This document shows, in pieces, positions 23,226 through 32,547 of a DNA stretch of 52,527 bases (positions are counted from its first letter, which is position 1; each line of letters starts with the position of its first letter). The notes under the pieces were generated by a model. That model did not search any database, was not told the DNA's origin, and worked only from the letters and a program-made list of their open reading frames with translations. The stretch is from Lachnospiraceae bacterium (GTDB taxonomy: Bacteria; Bacillota; Clostridia; Lachnospirales; Lachnospiraceae). Made by a program: the position numbers and the translations under genes. The DNA lies in assembly GCA_016291405.1 (NCBI GenBank), contig JAEEXG010000013.1, positions 1 to 52,527 of the forward strand, in the 5' to 3' direction.

Positions 23226-24338
23226 ATGATTCTATATATCCTTGTGACCCTTGCGGTTACAGGCCTTGGATGGTTTGTAAATACCGCTTACAGAAGACAA
23301 TTTAATATTTGTACGAGCAAGGTAAATCAAACCGCAGTTGTATCAAGACAAGGTTATGTAAACCGAATTGCTCTGTTTGCCATTTTCTTTATTCTCTTTG
23401 CGGTATCTGCTTTGAGAGTGGGAACAGGAAACGACTATTGGGTGTACAGAACAGGTTTCTTGCAGATAAACGTGGGAGATACCCCTGTTTCCTATGAGCT
23501 TGGCTTTAAAGCTGTAGTTTTACTCATGCAAAAGATTTTCTACAGAGACTGTTATAAAGAAATCTTTGCATTGTTTGCAGCTTTAACCGCGCTTTTCTTT
23601 GTAAAAGGTCTTTACGATTTTTCCGATTGGTTTATGGGCAGCATATTCCTGTTCATGGCAAACGGCTTTTACTTTATGAGCTTTAGTAATGTGCGTTATT
23701 ACTTTGCGTTTGCTTTGGTTATGTGCGCTTTTCTTCCCTTAATTCAAAAACGCTACTTTGAGTTCGTAGCAATCGTGTGCATCGCGGCTTTGTTCCATAA
23801 GACTGCATTAATCGTAATTCCCGCATTTCTAATTGCTTACTTTTTAAAGTGGTCAAAGAAGACCCTTTGGCTCATCCCTGCAGCCGCAGTAGCGCTTGTT
23901 TTGGGAAAGAGCATTATCAGATTCTTAGTATTTAAGCTTTACCCCTTCTATGAAGGTGATCCGCTTGATTCAGGAGAGGTATCGTATGTAAATATCGCAA
24001 AGTGCCTGGCAGTTTTAATCTTTGCGCTTATTAATTACGATGAAGGAATTAAAGGAAACAAGAAAGCAGAGATGTTATTTAATCTAAACATCTTCTCACT
24101 TTTGCTTTATACCTTTGCTTCCTATGTTCCTGAACTTACAAGAATCTGTTACTACATGGTAGTTGGTCAAGTATTCCTAATACCTATGATATTATGTAAA
24201 CTTGGAACAAAGAAGAAAAAGATATTCTGGATGGTGGCTATCTTTACAGCCTATACCGGATATTTCGCTTTCTTCTTAATGCGCGGCAATCGCCCCGGAA
24301 TAAATATACTTCCATACCTAAGCTGGTTATTTGGTTAA
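23226..24338 (+). CDS. epsG: EpsG-family polysaccharide polymerase
   Basis: 370 residues with about ten membrane helices. The family signatures are clear: SALRVGTGNDYWVYRTGF (about 60-78), NVRYYFAFALVMCAFLPL (about 157-174) and a histidine in AALFHKTALIVIPAF (about 188-202). EpsG/Wzy-like proteins polymerise exopolysaccharide repeat units at the outer membrane face. CGGAGAG precedes the ATG. It ends the three-gene polysaccharide set, which lacks cytoplasmic glycosyltransferases and a flippase; those must be elsewhere. Confidence 0.8.
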   Translation: MILYILVTLAVTGLGWFVNTAYRRQFNICTSKVNQTAVVSRQGYVNRIALFAIFFILFAVSALRVGTGNDYWVYRTGFLQINVGDTPVSYELGFKAVVLLMQKIFYRDCYKEIFALFAALTALFFVKGLYDFSDWFMGSIFLFMANGFYFMSFSNVRYYFAFALVMCAFLPLIQKRYFEFVAIVCIAALFHKTALIVIPAFLIAYFLKWSKKTLWLIPAAAVALVLGKSIIRFLVFKLYPFYEGDPLDSGEVSYVNIAKCLAVLIFALINYDEGIKGNKKAEMLFNLNIFSLLLYTFASYVPELTRICYYMVVGQVFLIPMILCKLGTKKKKIFWMVAIFTAYTGYFAFFLMRGNRPGINILPYLSWLFG

Positions 24339-24370
24339 AAAAACCTCCCGTTTTCGGGAGGTCTTTTTTT
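24336..24370. terminator. Bidirectional terminator between epsG and pyrI
   Basis: Hairpin ACCTCCCG-TTTT-CGGGAGGT has seven A before it and seven T after it; the two genes converge on it from both sides. Confidence 0.92.
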
Positions 24371-24372
24371 GC

Positions 24373-24813
24373 CTAGTATTTCTTCAAAAACTTGTGTGCC
24401 TTTTCTTCACAGTACTTACATCTGTATACTTCGTTTTCAGGGTCTGTAAGCACGAAGATATGAGGAAGCTCCTGCTCGATTGAAGTAATGCAACGAGGGT
24501 TTTCACACTTAATGATGTTTGTGATTTCCTTAGGAAGGGAGAGGGCTTTCTTTTCTACGATAACGCCACCCTTAACCACGTTTACGGTGATGTTGTGGTC
24601 TATAAATCCAAGGACATCCAAGTCCAACATTTCGATGTCACATTCTACTTTGAGAATGTCTTTTTTACCCATTTTATTGCTTCGAACATTTTTAATGATA
24701 GCAACGGTGTTGTTTATTTTATCAAGACCTAATTTATAGTAGATATCAAGGCTCTGACCGGCTTTAATGTGATCAAGCACAAAGCCTTCTTCGATTTGTC
24801 CTATATTAAGCAT
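24373..24813 (-). CDS. pyrI: Aspartate carbamoyltransferase regulatory subunit
   Basis: 146 residues, normal for PyrI. The N-terminal allosteric domain starts [16 protein letters not shown]; the C-terminal zinc domain has C103 and C108 (CENPRC) and C132 and C135 (CKYC). It mediates nucleotide feedback on PyrB. Its start overlaps the pyrB stop by 8 bases, as in other Clostridial pyrBI pairs. Confidence 0.95.
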   Translation of the reverse strand: MLNIGQIEEGFVLDHIKAGQSLDIYYKLGLDKINNTVAIIKNVRSNKMGKKDILKVECDIEMLDLDVLGFIDHNITVNVVKGGVIVEKKALSLPKEITNIIKCENPRCITSIEQELPHIFVLTDPENEVYRCKYCEEKAHKFLKKY

Positions 24814-25729
24814 CTTTAACCTCCAACTCTAAAAGCGTCATGATGAGTGCCATTCTTACATATACTCCGAACTGAGCCTGCTTAAAGTATGAGGCTCTGG
24901 GGTCATCGTCCACTTCAACGGAGATTTCGTTAACTCTGGGAAGGGGATGCATCACGATGCAGGTTTCTTTTGCCTTATCCATTTTTTCTTTGGTTAAGAT
25001 GTAGAAGTTCTTTAAGCGAACGTAGTCTTCTTCGTTGAAGAAACGTTCTCTCTGAACTCTTGTCATGTAGAGGATATCAAGCTTATCGATAACATCGTCA
25101 AGCATGATAACTTCTTCGTAGGTTGCGTTCTTTTCCTTTAACTCATCGATGATGTAATCGGGAATCTTGAGTTCATCAGGTGAAATGAACACGAAGTGGA
25201 TGCCCTCATATCTTAAAAGAGCTCTAATCAAAGAGTGCACGGTACGGCCAAACTTTAAGTCGCCGCAAAGGCCGATTGTAAAGTTATTAAGCTTACCGTG
25301 TAAGTTTCTTATTGTAAGAAGGTCTGTTAAAGTCTGAGTGGGGTGCTGGTGACCGCCGTCGCCTGCGTTGATTACGGGGATGCCTGACTTTGATGCGGCA
25401 ACCATGGGAGCGCCTTCTTTGGGATGGCGCATAGCGCAGATGTCTGCATAGCAGGAGATGACGCGGATGGTGTCCGATACGCTTTCGCCCTTAGCGGCTG
25501 AGCTTGAAGAAGCTTCGGAAAATCCCAAAACGTTTCCGCCTAAGTTCATCATAGCGGCTTCGAAGCTAAGTCTTGTACGAGTGCTTGGCTCGTAGAAGCA
25601 GGTGGCAAGTTTCTTGCCGTCGCAAACATGAGCATATTTTTTAGGGTTCTTTTCGATATCGCATGCCAGATCGAATAATGCGTCAAGTTCGCTTGTGGTA
25701 AAGTCCAGAGGACTCATGAGGTGTCTCAT
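24806..25729 (-). CDS. pyrB: Aspartate carbamoyltransferase catalytic subunit
   Basis: 307 residues. The carbamoyl-phosphate loop is [10 protein letters not shown] (S49-T50-R51-T52-R53), followed by the [12 protein letters not shown] loop, [12 protein letters not shown] (substrate-binding HPTQ) and [11 protein letters not shown]. It catalyses the committed step of pyrimidine synthesis, from carbamoyl phosphate and aspartate to carbamoyl aspartate, in complex with PyrI. AAAGGAG precedes the ATG. The gap to the upstream nitroreductase terminator is only about 65 bases, with no pyrimidine attenuator or clear promoter seen. Confidence 0.97.
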   Translation of the reverse strand: MRHLMSPLDFTTSELDALFDLACDIEKNPKKYAHVCDGKKLATCFYEPSTRTRLSFEAAMMNLGGNVLGFSEASSSSAAKGESVSDTIRVISCYADICAMRHPKEGAPMVAASKSGIPVINAGDGGHQHPTQTLTDLLTIRNLHGKLNNFTIGLCGDLKFGRTVHSLIRALLRYEGIHFVFISPDELKIPDYIIDELKEKNATYEEVIMLDDVIDKLDILYMTRVQRERFFNEEDYVRLKNFYILTKEKMDKAKETCIVMHPLPRVNEISVEVDDDPRASYFKQAQFGVYVRMALIMTLLELEVKDA

Positions 25730-25793
25730 TAAATTTTCTCCTTTACTTATTTCTTCCTCTCAGGAAAGATTTTAATAAATAATCTAACTTATA

Positions 25794-25824
25794 TAAAAAG
25801 AAAGAAGGCTTTTGCCTTCCTTCT
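25794..25824 (-). terminator. Terminator of the nitroreductase gene
   Basis: On the minus strand AGAAGGAAGGC-AAAA-GCCTTCTTTCT (one G-T pair) is followed by a T run, starting 2 bases after the stop. Confidence 0.85.
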
Positions 25825-25826
25825 GA

Positions 25827-26369
25827 TTAACTCATAAATGTTAATAATTCTGATACTTCCTTACGCTTTGGAGCATCGGGATGATTAACGGGATATCCTA
25901 AAGCGATAATAGCGGCAACACCTCTGTCTTCGGGAAGATTAATAGCCTTGGCAACTTCAGCTTCATCGAAAATTCCGAGAATAACTGTGCCAAGTCCCTT
26001 TTCATAAGCTGCCAAACAGAAAGCTTCAGCGGCAATACCGCAATCGAAATTCTGCCATCTGTCTTCTTTGGAAGTGGAGAAAGAACCGTCACGTTCAAAA
26101 CCTGAACGATTCTTAACATATGTCAAAACTACTGTAACGGGTGAATTGTTAACGATATTCGAATTTCCCTGCCAAGCGGCAAATGAAACGTCTGCAAGTT
26201 TCTTCTTGGCATCACCTGTTAAAGCAACATATCTTGAAATCTGAGTGTTCTTCCAACTGGGAGCGAAACGTGCAACATCAACAATTTCTTCAATAACTTG
26301 GGGGGATACGGTATCTGCTTTAAATTCACGAATAGATCTACGACCTTTAATGCATTCAATTGCTTCCAT
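25827..26369 (-). CDS. Nitroreductase family FMN protein
   Basis: 180 residues, a single small nitroreductase domain. KGRRSIREF near residue 9 and ARFAPSWKNTQI near 33-44 are the FMN-phosphate and flavin contacts; the C-terminal GLGTVILGIFDE and IIALGYP are also typical. Such enzymes reduce nitro groups, quinones or flavins with NAD(P)H; the physiological substrate is unknown. AAAGGAGG precedes the ATG. It has its own promoter and terminator. Confidence 0.9.
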   Translation of the reverse strand: MEAIECIKGRRSIREFKADTVSPQVIEEIVDVARFAPSWKNTQISRYVALTGDAKKKLADVSFAAWQGNSNIVNNSPVTVVLTYVKNRSGFERDGSFSTSKEDRWQNFDCGIAAEAFCLAAYEKGLGTVILGIFDEAEVAKAINLPEDRGVAAIIALGYPVNHPDAPKRKEVSELLTFMS

Positions 26370-26398
26370 AACTTTTTCCTCCTTTAGTTTTCAAAGAA

Positions 26399-26427
26399 AT
26401 GATATCATAGAGATTGCGTCCTTTCAA
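26399..26427 (-). promoter_or_regulatory. Promoter of the nitroreductase gene
   Basis: Minus strand TTGAAA, 17-base spacer, TATCAT, 30 bases before the start codon. Five of six bases match at each box. Confidence 0.7.
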
Positions 26428-26485
26428 CTTAAAAATAGTTATAATTTTGCAATTTTAATTTATATATTATTGGGTGAAGATATGC

Positions 26486-26514
26486 TTGAATAGTAATGTT
26501 AAAAAGAGTAGAAT
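26486..26514 (+). promoter_or_regulatory. Promoter of the MATE-folate operon
   Basis: TTGAAT, 17-base spacer, TAGAAT, followed 18 bases later by the GGAGG of the MATE gene. Confidence 0.6.
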
Positions 26515-26545
26515 TCAGTAATCAGGCTAAGTGGAGGTAGTATCC

Positions 26546-27925
26546 GTGGAATTGGATATGACGAAGGGAAGCCCATTTAAACTTATAGTTAAGTTTATTG
26601 TGCCGGTGCTTCTCGGAAATATATTTCAACAGCTTTATAACATGGTAGACACCATCATCGTGGGAAGATGTGTGGGCCTTGACGCTTTGGCGGCAGTCGG
26701 AGCTACAGGCACCATTCTTTTTTTGATTCTCGGTTTTGCCATGGGCTTAACAACCGGCTTTACGGTGCTTATTTCCCAGCGTTTCGGAGCGGGAGACAGA
26801 GACGGCGTTAAAGTGGCCGTTTACAATGCGGTATTTTTATCAGCCATCGTATCTATCGTTATGACTGTTATAAGCGCAGGCTCCATGAGATGGCTTCTTA
26901 CTATCATGAATACCCCCGCAGACATTTTTGAAATGTCTTATCAGTATATAATCATCATTTGCTACGGCATGGTGTTTACAATTCTTTATAACATCATGGC
27001 TTCAATGTTAAGAGCGGTTGGAAATTCAAAGGTTCCCCTTTATTTCCTTATTATTTCCGCAGGCTTAAACATTATTTTGGACCTTGTATTTATCCGCACA
27101 TTTAATATGGGCGTTATGGGTGCCTCACTTGCAACTGTTGTTTCTCAAGGCGTATCCGGCATCCTTTGTGTCTTCTATACAATAAAGAAAGTAGAGATAC
27201 TTGTTCCTAAGAAAGAACACCGTCACCTTGATACTCACTGCATCGGAAACCAGTTAAACATCGGTGTTCCAATGGCCCTTCAGTTTTCAATTACAGCTGT
27301 AGGTACCATCATGGTACAGAGTGCCTTAAATAAATTTGGTTCCGTAGTTGTGGGCTCTTACACAGCGGCAAATAAAGCTTGTAACCTTGCCACACTTCCT
27401 TACAGCGCACTTGGCGTAACCATTGCGACCTATGCGGCGCAGAACCGCGGAATAAACGATATCGATCGTATAAAGAAAGGTGTCAGAGTTTCTAATATAA
27501 TGTCTGCGGTATATTCAATCGCAATTTATGCCGTAGCCCTTTGGACCTTGTCACCTTTAATGAAACTGTTTATAGATACTAAATCCCTCGCTGTTCCCTT
27601 TGAAGAAATCTATTCTTATGGTAGAATCTATATGATAATCAGCGGAACGTGCTTCATTCCTTTGGGAGCAATCTTCATTTATCGAAACGCAATGCAGGGC
27701 TGTGGCTTTTCAATGTCAGCCATGATGGGCGGCGTGGTGGAACTTATTTCAAGAGCCATCATCGCAAGCGTTGCTTCCGCACGTATGAGCTTTGAGGGCG
27801 TGTGTGCGGCAGATCCTGCAACCTGGCTTGTAACGGGAATTTATTTCTTTATAGTCTACAGCATTGTGTTAAGGAAGATGTATAGGGAGAAAGAAGCATT
27901 TCTTAATAGGCAAAAAGAAGTGTAG
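26546..27925 (+). CDS. MATE family multidrug/metabolite exporter
   Basis: 459 residues with about 12 membrane helices in two similar halves. The start is GTG 26546, 8 bases after GGAGG (26533-26537), giving the usual MATE opening MELDMTKGSPFKL; an upstream GTG at 26531 overlaps the ribosome site. Signatures: PVLLGNIFQQLYNMVDTIIV (about 16-35) and GQ/GNQLNIGVPMALQFS near the middle. These are Na+ or H+ antiporters for drugs or metabolites. folC starts 3 bases after the stop, so it is the first gene of the folate operon; whether it moves a pterin or folate is speculation. Confidence 0.92.
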   Translation: MELDMTKGSPFKLIVKFIVPVLLGNIFQQLYNMVDTIIVGRCVGLDALAAVGATGTILFLILGFAMGLTTGFTVLISQRFGAGDRDGVKVAVYNAVFLSAIVSIVMTVISAGSMRWLLTIMNTPADIFEMSYQYIIIICYGMVFTILYNIMASMLRAVGNSKVPLYFLIISAGLNIILDLVFIRTFNMGVMGASLATVVSQGVSGILCVFYTIKKVEILVPKKEHRHLDTHCIGNQLNIGVPMALQFSITAVGTIMVQSALNKFGSVVVGSYTAANKACNLATLPYSALGVTIATYAAQNRGINDIDRIKKGVRVSNIMSAVYSIAIYAVALWTLSPLMKLFIDTKSLAVPFEEIYSYGRIYMIISGTCFIPLGAIFIYRNAMQGCGFSMSAMMGGVVELISRAIIASVASARMSFEGVCAADPATWLVTGIYFFIVYSIVLRKMYREKEAFLNRQKEV

Positions 27926-27928
27926 GAA

Positions 27929-29209
27929 ATGATGACATATAAAGAATCACTTGAGTATATGAGTAGCCTTAATAAAAGAGGCATACATCCGGGAGTGGAA
28001 GGCATAAAGCTTTTAACAAAAGCTTTAGATAATCCATTCGGAAAAAGTGAATACATACATGTAGTGGGCACAAACGGAAAAGGGTCCACTACTGTTTTTT
28101 TGTCTGAAATTTTAATTGCCGCAGGATACAAAGTAGGAGTCTTTTCTTCCCCGGCAGTCTTTAACGAAAGAGAGACAATACGGATAAACAGAAAGCCCAT
28201 ATCTCAAAACGACTATGCGAGACTGGTTGACATAATAAGTAATAAGAACACAATGGGCTGCACAGCTTTCGAAGTTGAGACTGCTTTGGCACTCATGTAT
28301 TTTAAAGAAAGAAACTGTGATTACGTCATTTTGGAGGCGGGAATGGGCGGAGAGCTTGATGCCACAAATGTAATTCCAAACAGTAAGATGACGGTTATAA
28401 CAGCCATCGGTTTTGACCATAAACAGTACTTGGGAAACACTTTATTTGACATAGCAAATACAAAAGCAGGTGTTATTAAACCTGATTCTATCTGCGTTTG
28501 CACAAATCAGAGTAAAGAAGCTTATAAAGCGATTATAGAACGTGCAGAAAAAGCAAATGCAAATTTAATCGAGTCTGATTACTTATTGGCAGAAAAAGTT
28601 AAGTATAAATCGGACGTTACGTTCTTTAATTACAAAGATTTAAAGAACGTAGAAATATCCTTAATGGGAACCTTCCAGGTGCAAAACGCATGCCTTTCAA
28701 TCGATGCGGCTAAGGCTCTTGGTATTCCCGATAAGTACATCCTAAAAGGACTTAAATCTGCAAAAGAAGAAGGCCGATTTGATAAGATTTTGGATAAGCC
28801 CCTATTTTACATTGACGGAGCCCACAATCCGCCTGCTGCAGAAAAGCTTAAAGAAACTATAGAAACCTATTTTACAAAGAAGAAGATTATCTATATAATG
28901 GGAATGTTAAAAGATAAGGATGTTGAGTCTTTTGCCGAAATTACGGCGCCTTTGGCCGATTGCATATTCACTGTTGCAACTCCAAAGAAGGATCGAACAA
29001 TGTCGGCCTTTGAGCTTGCAGAGGTTGTTAAAGGCTTTAATCCCATGGTCACAGCAATGGACAGTATAGATGAAGCTGTGGAAATAGCGCTTTCCATGGC
29101 GGATAAAGACACGGTTATTTTAGCTTTTGGTTCTTTGTCCCATTTAAGCGCTGTAAAAGAAGCGGTTTTATTTTTTAAATCCCGAAGAAAGGGTGAGCTT
29201 AAAGTATGA
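27929..29209 (+). CDS. folC: Folylpolyglutamate synthase / dihydrofolate synthase
   Basis: 426 residues. The Mur-ligase-type P-loop [18 protein letters not shown] is near residues 42-60, [13 protein letters not shown] near 139-151 is the usual Clostridial signature, and [12 protein letters not shown] (about 293-304) is the ADP/glutamate contact. It adds glutamate to dihydropteroate and folates. It is followed by folE with a 4-base overlap, giving a coupled operon folC-folE-folP-folBK. Confidence 0.95.
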   Translation: MMTYKESLEYMSSLNKRGIHPGVEGIKLLTKALDNPFGKSEYIHVVGTNGKGSTTVFLSEILIAAGYKVGVFSSPAVFNERETIRINRKPISQNDYARLVDIISNKNTMGCTAFEVETALALMYFKERNCDYVILEAGMGGELDATNVIPNSKMTVITAIGFDHKQYLGNTLFDIANTKAGVIKPDSICVCTNQSKEAYKAIIERAEKANANLIESDYLLAEKVKYKSDVTFFNYKDLKNVEISLMGTFQVQNACLSIDAAKALGIPDKYILKGLKSAKEEGRFDKILDKPLFYIDGAHNPPAAEKLKETIETYFTKKKIIYIMGMLKDKDVESFAEITAPLADCIFTVATPKKDRTMSAFELAEVVKGFNPMVTAMDSIDEAVEIALSMADKDTVILAFGSLSHLSAVKEAVLFFKSRRKGELKV

Positions 29210-29760
29210 TAGACAAAAAGAAAATAGAAGAGGCCGTTAAGCTTTTCTTAGAGGGAATCGGAGAAGATCCAAACAGAGAAGGTCTGATTGAGACTCCTGA
29301 TAGAATTGCTAGGATGTGTGAAGAAATTTACGCAGGCCCCGAAATGAATATAGATGAAATTTTAAAGAAGCGCTTCAAGGTTGAAAACAGCGAAATGGTG
29401 CTTGAAAAAGACATTACATTTTATTCAACCTGTGAGCATCACTTGCTACCTTTCTTTGGAAAGGTACATATAGCATATATTCCGAACAAAGAAGTTGTGG
29501 GCTTATCTAAGCTTGCAAGAACCGTTGAAGTATATGCAAGGCGCTTACAGATGCAGGAACAGCTTACATCGCAAATAGCCGATGCCCTATGTAAGAACTT
29601 AAATCCTAGAGGAGTCATGGTGGTAATCGAGGCTGAGCACACCTGCATGACAATGCGTGGCATCAAGAAACCGGGCAGCAAAACCGTAACAATTGCCACA
29701 AGGGGAGCATTTGAGAAGGACGAGGCACTGCAGAGAAGATTTTTTGATATGTTGAGGTAG
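29206..29760 (+). CDS. folE: GTP cyclohydrolase I
   Basis: 184 residues. Zinc ligands C76, H79 and C147 lie in [13 protein letters not shown] and [30 protein letters not shown] is the family core. It converts GTP to dihydroneopterin triphosphate, the first folate step. Its ATG overlaps the folC stop (ATGA). Confidence 0.97.
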   Translation: MIDKKKIEEAVKLFLEGIGEDPNREGLIETPDRIARMCEEIYAGPEMNIDEILKKRFKVENSEMVLEKDITFYSTCEHHLLPFFGKVHIAYIPNKEVVGLSKLARTVEVYARRLQMQEQLTSQIADALCKNLNPRGVMVVIEAEHTCMTMRGIKKPGSKTVTIATRGAFEKDEALQRRFFDMLR

Positions 29761-29764
29761 AAAG

Positions 29765-30580
29765 ATGGTTATTGGGAAAGTAGATTTTGTGGCTAGAAAC
29801 CATACTTACATTATGGGGATATTGAATGTTACGCCTGATTCTTTTTATGATGGCGGCAACTATACGACTGTAGATAAAGCACTTTTCAGAGCTGAAGAAA
29901 TGATTAAGGAGGGCGCCGACATTATAGATATCGGCGGAGAATCCACACGCCCGGGCTATGAAGAAATAAGCACCGAAGAAGAAATCAAGCGTGTGGAGCC
30001 TGTTATCAAGAAAATTAAATCGGAATTTAATATTCCAATTTCTCTTGATACATACAATCCTGAAACCGCTAAAGCAGGTATTCAGGCAGGGGCTGACTTA
30101 ATCAATGATATCTGGGGACTTAATTACGACCCTGAAATGGCAAACGTAATAAGAGACGGAAACGTAGCCTGCTGTCTTATGCATAACAGAAAAGAGCATG
30201 ACTACGAAGACTTTAAGACAGACTACTATAAAGATATCGAAGCCATTTTAAGAAAAGCCGCCGATGCGGGAATCGGAAGAGACAAGATTATTTTGGATCC
30301 CGGCGTTGGCTTTCAAAAGACTACGGAAGAAAACAGGTGGGTGTTAAAAGACCTTGCCAATTTAAATAAATATGAGCTTCCCGTTTTGGTGGGAGCAAGC
30401 AGAAAATCCGTTATCGGTAACACTTTAAACCTTCCAAAGGAAGAACGCCTTGAAGGAACTTTGGCAATCACCGCCGTATCCGTTATGGCAGGAGCCAGAT
30501 TTGTAAGAGTCCACGATATTAAAGAAAATAAAAGGGTCATTTCCATGATGGAGGCCATTAGGAATGAAGAAATCGACTGA
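29765..30580 (+). CDS. folP: Dihydropteroate synthase
   Basis: 271 residues. Pterin-binding GILNVTPDSFYDGG (about 18-31) and the flexible loop DIGGESTRPGYEE (about 57-69) are intact, as are DPGVGFQKT and GASRKSVIG. It condenses p-aminobenzoate with dihydropterin pyrophosphate and is the sulfonamide target. It begins 4 bases after folE; its end overlaps the folB-folK gene by 17 bases. Confidence 0.97.
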   Translation: MVIGKVDFVARNHTYIMGILNVTPDSFYDGGNYTTVDKALFRAEEMIKEGADIIDIGGESTRPGYEEISTEEEIKRVEPVIKKIKSEFNIPISLDTYNPETAKAGIQAGADLINDIWGLNYDPEMANVIRDGNVACCLMHNRKEHDYEDFKTDYYKDIEAILRKAADAGIGRDKIILDPGVGFQKTTEENRWVLKDLANLNKYELPVLVGASRKSVIGNTLNLPKEERLEGTLAITAVSVMAGARFVRVHDIKENKRVISMMEAIRNEEID

Positions 30581-31391
30581 TGAGATTCGCATTATCGGTC
30601 TAAAGCTTTACGCATATCATGGTTGTTTAGAGGAAGAAAAGCAAAAGGGCCAGGAGTTTACTCTTGATATTACCTTTCATTTAAGCCTTCTTCCCGCCGG
30701 TTTAACCGACAACCTTGAAAAAACCATTAACTATGCCGAAGCCTGCGAATACGTAAGTGAAGTATTTTCAAAGTACAAATATAACTTAATAGAGACTGCG
30801 GCAGAAGATGTGGCAAATGCTCTTTTATTAAAGTATGAGCTGGCAGAAAGCGTTGATGTGACGGTTTATAAGCCTCACGCTCCCATTATCTTTGACTTTG
30901 AAAACGTATGCGTCAGTGTCACAAGAACCCGTCATACAGCATATATCGCCGTTGGCTCAAACCTTGGAGAGAGTAAAGATACAATCGCTAAGGCAAAAGA
31001 AATGTTTTGTAAGCTTGAAGGAAATGAAATCCTTAAAGAAGCAACACTTATTACCACAAAGCCTTACGGAGTTACGGACCAGCCTGATTTTATAAACGGA
31101 CTTTGGAAAGTAAGAACCTTGCTTGAGCCCTTTGATTTACTTAAAAAGCTAAATGAAATCGAAGCAAGGCTTGGAAGAGAGCGCCTTATTCATTGGGGCC
31201 CAAGAACAATAGATTTAGACATTATCTATTTTGATGATGAAGTAATAAATACAGATAGACTTACCGTTCCCCATATAGATATGGCAAACAGAGAGTTTGT
31301 GCTTAAGCCTTTAATGGAAGTAGACCCTTATGTTCGTCATCCTCTTACAGGGCTTAGAGCGGAAGATATGTTAAATAACCTAAAAAAATAA
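30564..31391 (+). CDS. folBK: Bifunctional dihydroneopterin aldolase / HPPK fusion
   Basis: 275 residues in two domains. Residues 8-120 are FolB (IRIIGLKLYAYHGCLEEEK, then a tunnelling-fold barrel ending KPHAPIIFDFENV). Residues 125-275 are FolK, opening YIAVGSNLG and carrying the ATP/Mg motif GPRTIDLDIIYFDD. Together they convert dihydroneopterin to 6-hydroxymethyl-dihydropterin and pyrophosphorylate it for FolP. GGAGG at 30550-30554 within folP sets the start. This fusion also occurs in other Firmicutes. Confidence 0.95.
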   Translation: MKKSTDEIRIIGLKLYAYHGCLEEEKQKGQEFTLDITFHLSLLPAGLTDNLEKTINYAEACEYVSEVFSKYKYNLIETAAEDVANALLLKYELAESVDVTVYKPHAPIIFDFENVCVSVTRTRHTAYIAVGSNLGESKDTIAKAKEMFCKLEGNEILKEATLITTKPYGVTDQPDFINGLWKVRTLLEPFDLLKKLNEIEARLGRERLIHWGPRTIDLDIIYFDDEVINTDRLTVPHIDMANREFVLKPLMEVDPYVRHPLTGLRAEDMLNNLKK

Positions 31392-31414
31392 GAGCACCGA
31401 AGTGCTCTTTTTTT
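31391..31414. terminator. Bidirectional terminator after the folate operon
   Basis: Hairpin AGAGCAC-CGAA-GTGCTCT with an A run upstream and seven T downstream. It overlaps the folBK stop and ends at the stop of the convergent minus-strand gene. Confidence 0.9.
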
Positions 31415-32450
31415 ATTTTTTCTTTCCTGCCAGAATGGCTCTTCTTGCTTCGCTAAACTCCTGCACATTTACATCCTGGAAAGTGGGAGTAAAGTAGGTT
31501 ATCTGGTCAACTCCAAACTCCTTAAAGTATGTGTAGGTGGAAGTAATGTTTATTGCAGTGTAGTTTCCTTCCAGAATAACTTCTTCATTTGTGCCGTCCG
31601 CATTGATTCTTTTAAGCTCAGGCGCCGTCTGAGAATTCTTTTGATAGTAAATAATTCCGTTATAGTAGTTGTAAGTATCGATTCTATCGTTTGTAATTAC
31701 TTCGATTGTGTTGCTTGGAATGTGATATCTGCAAAGGCGGTAGTTGTTAAATACGTCCATGTAGTAAACGTATTCTCCGTCGCAAATGGGATTGTAGATA
31801 TCGCCGCTCCAGATGTCTGATACTTCGTGAGTATTTACGTCAAAAGTATATAAATGATGGTCTTCGTAGTTTCCGCTAAAATAAATCTTTCCGCCGTAGT
31901 AGGAGGCGGGGTTAATAAAGTAATCAAGTACGTCTTCTTTTTCATAGTTCTTTAAAGAAACCTTTGCCAAAGAAGGACCGTCCTTTTGAGTGTAGTGCTG
32001 ATAGAAAATGTTATCGCCGACCAAGATTAAGCTTTGTGTGGCATCGGAAGTTAAAGCCTTAATCTTTGCTCTTTTAGGCTTAAGCATATAAAGCCCCGGT
32101 TTTGTCACCACGCTTCCAAGACCGCTTGTCTGGCCTATGCTTTTACCGTGAAAGCACACATAACCTCCCGCAGAATTTATGTAAGAAGCTTCCAGGTTAT
32201 AAAGCTTTTTAATGTCTGTTTGCATGGGAGTCATGGAATAAAGAGTCCCGTCATCATATGAATTTGAAAAATAAACCACTCCGTCGCTTTCACAAAAGAG
32301 ACCTAAGTTATTTAGGTTTCCTGCGGTCGATCCAACTGTACCTTCGGGAATTGCAACATGATGAGTGTTATATATTGCAAGTAAAACAGCAAGGATAATG
32401 ACAAGTATAAATGACGCAATTGCGATTACACCTTTTGATGTTCTTGACAT
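31413..32450 (-). CDS. Membrane-anchored beta-propeller-like protein (DUF5050-like)
   Basis: 345 residues. One N-terminal membrane helix (about 8-27) acts as a signal anchor, leaving the rest outside the cell. The exported part is a series of about 45-residue repeats with G-x-x-(V/I)-Y-(F/Y) strands (GVVYFSNSYDDGTLYS, GGKIYFSGNYEDHHLYTFD, GEYVYYMDVFNNYRLCRY, NGIIYYQKN), as in DUF5050-type propellers. No enzymatic residues are recognised; a binding or sensing role is likely. AAGGA precedes the ATG. It is divergent from the DUF815 gene, with overlapping promoters. Confidence 0.65.
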   Translation of the reverse strand: MSRTSKGVIAIASFILVIILAVLLAIYNTHHVAIPEGTVGSTAGNLNNLGLFCESDGVVYFSNSYDDGTLYSMTPMQTDIKKLYNLEASYINSAGGYVCFHGKSIGQTSGLGSVVTKPGLYMLKPKRAKIKALTSDATQSLILVGDNIFYQHYTQKDGPSLAKVSLKNYEKEDVLDYFINPASYYGGKIYFSGNYEDHHLYTFDVNTHEVSDIWSGDIYNPICDGEYVYYMDVFNNYRLCRYHIPSNTIEVITNDRIDTYNYYNGIIYYQKNSQTAPELKRINADGTNEEVILEGNYTAINITSTYTYFKEFGVDQITYFTPTFQDVNVQEFSEARRAILAGKKK

Positions 32451-32473
32451 TCCTTATGCCCCCTTTCAACCTC

Positions 32474-32503
32474 ATTATAAAGCATCACGTAACTTGCTAT
32501 CAA
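32474..32503 (-). promoter_or_regulatory. Promoter of the DUF5050-like gene
   Basis: Minus strand TTGATA, 18-base spacer, perfect TATAAT. The -35 shares bases 32498-32499 with the -35 of the divergent promoter on the other strand. Confidence 0.75.
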
Positions 32504-32522
32504 GTTTTAAAAGGGGTAAAAT
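32494..32522 (+). promoter_or_regulatory. Promoter of the DUF815-ppk1 operon
   Basis: TTGCTA, 17-base spacer, TAAAAT; predicted leader of about 20 bases before the ATG at 32548. Confidence 0.7.
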
Positions 32523-32547
32523 AAATCAAACCAAAAGGGGGTATGAT

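Noticed and set aside
25730-25793. PyrR-type attenuator before pyrB
   Set aside because: Only about 65 bases separate pyrB from the preceding terminator, and no anti-terminator/terminator pair or PyrR-binding loop is visible.
26428-26545. Tetrahydrofolate riboswitch before the MATE-folate operon
   Set aside because: The leader is short and AT-rich with no pseudoknot-like conserved blocks.
32365-32547. N-terminal extension of the DUF815 protein
   Set aside because: It overlaps the divergent gene and both promoters; the ATG at 32548 has a strong ribosome site.
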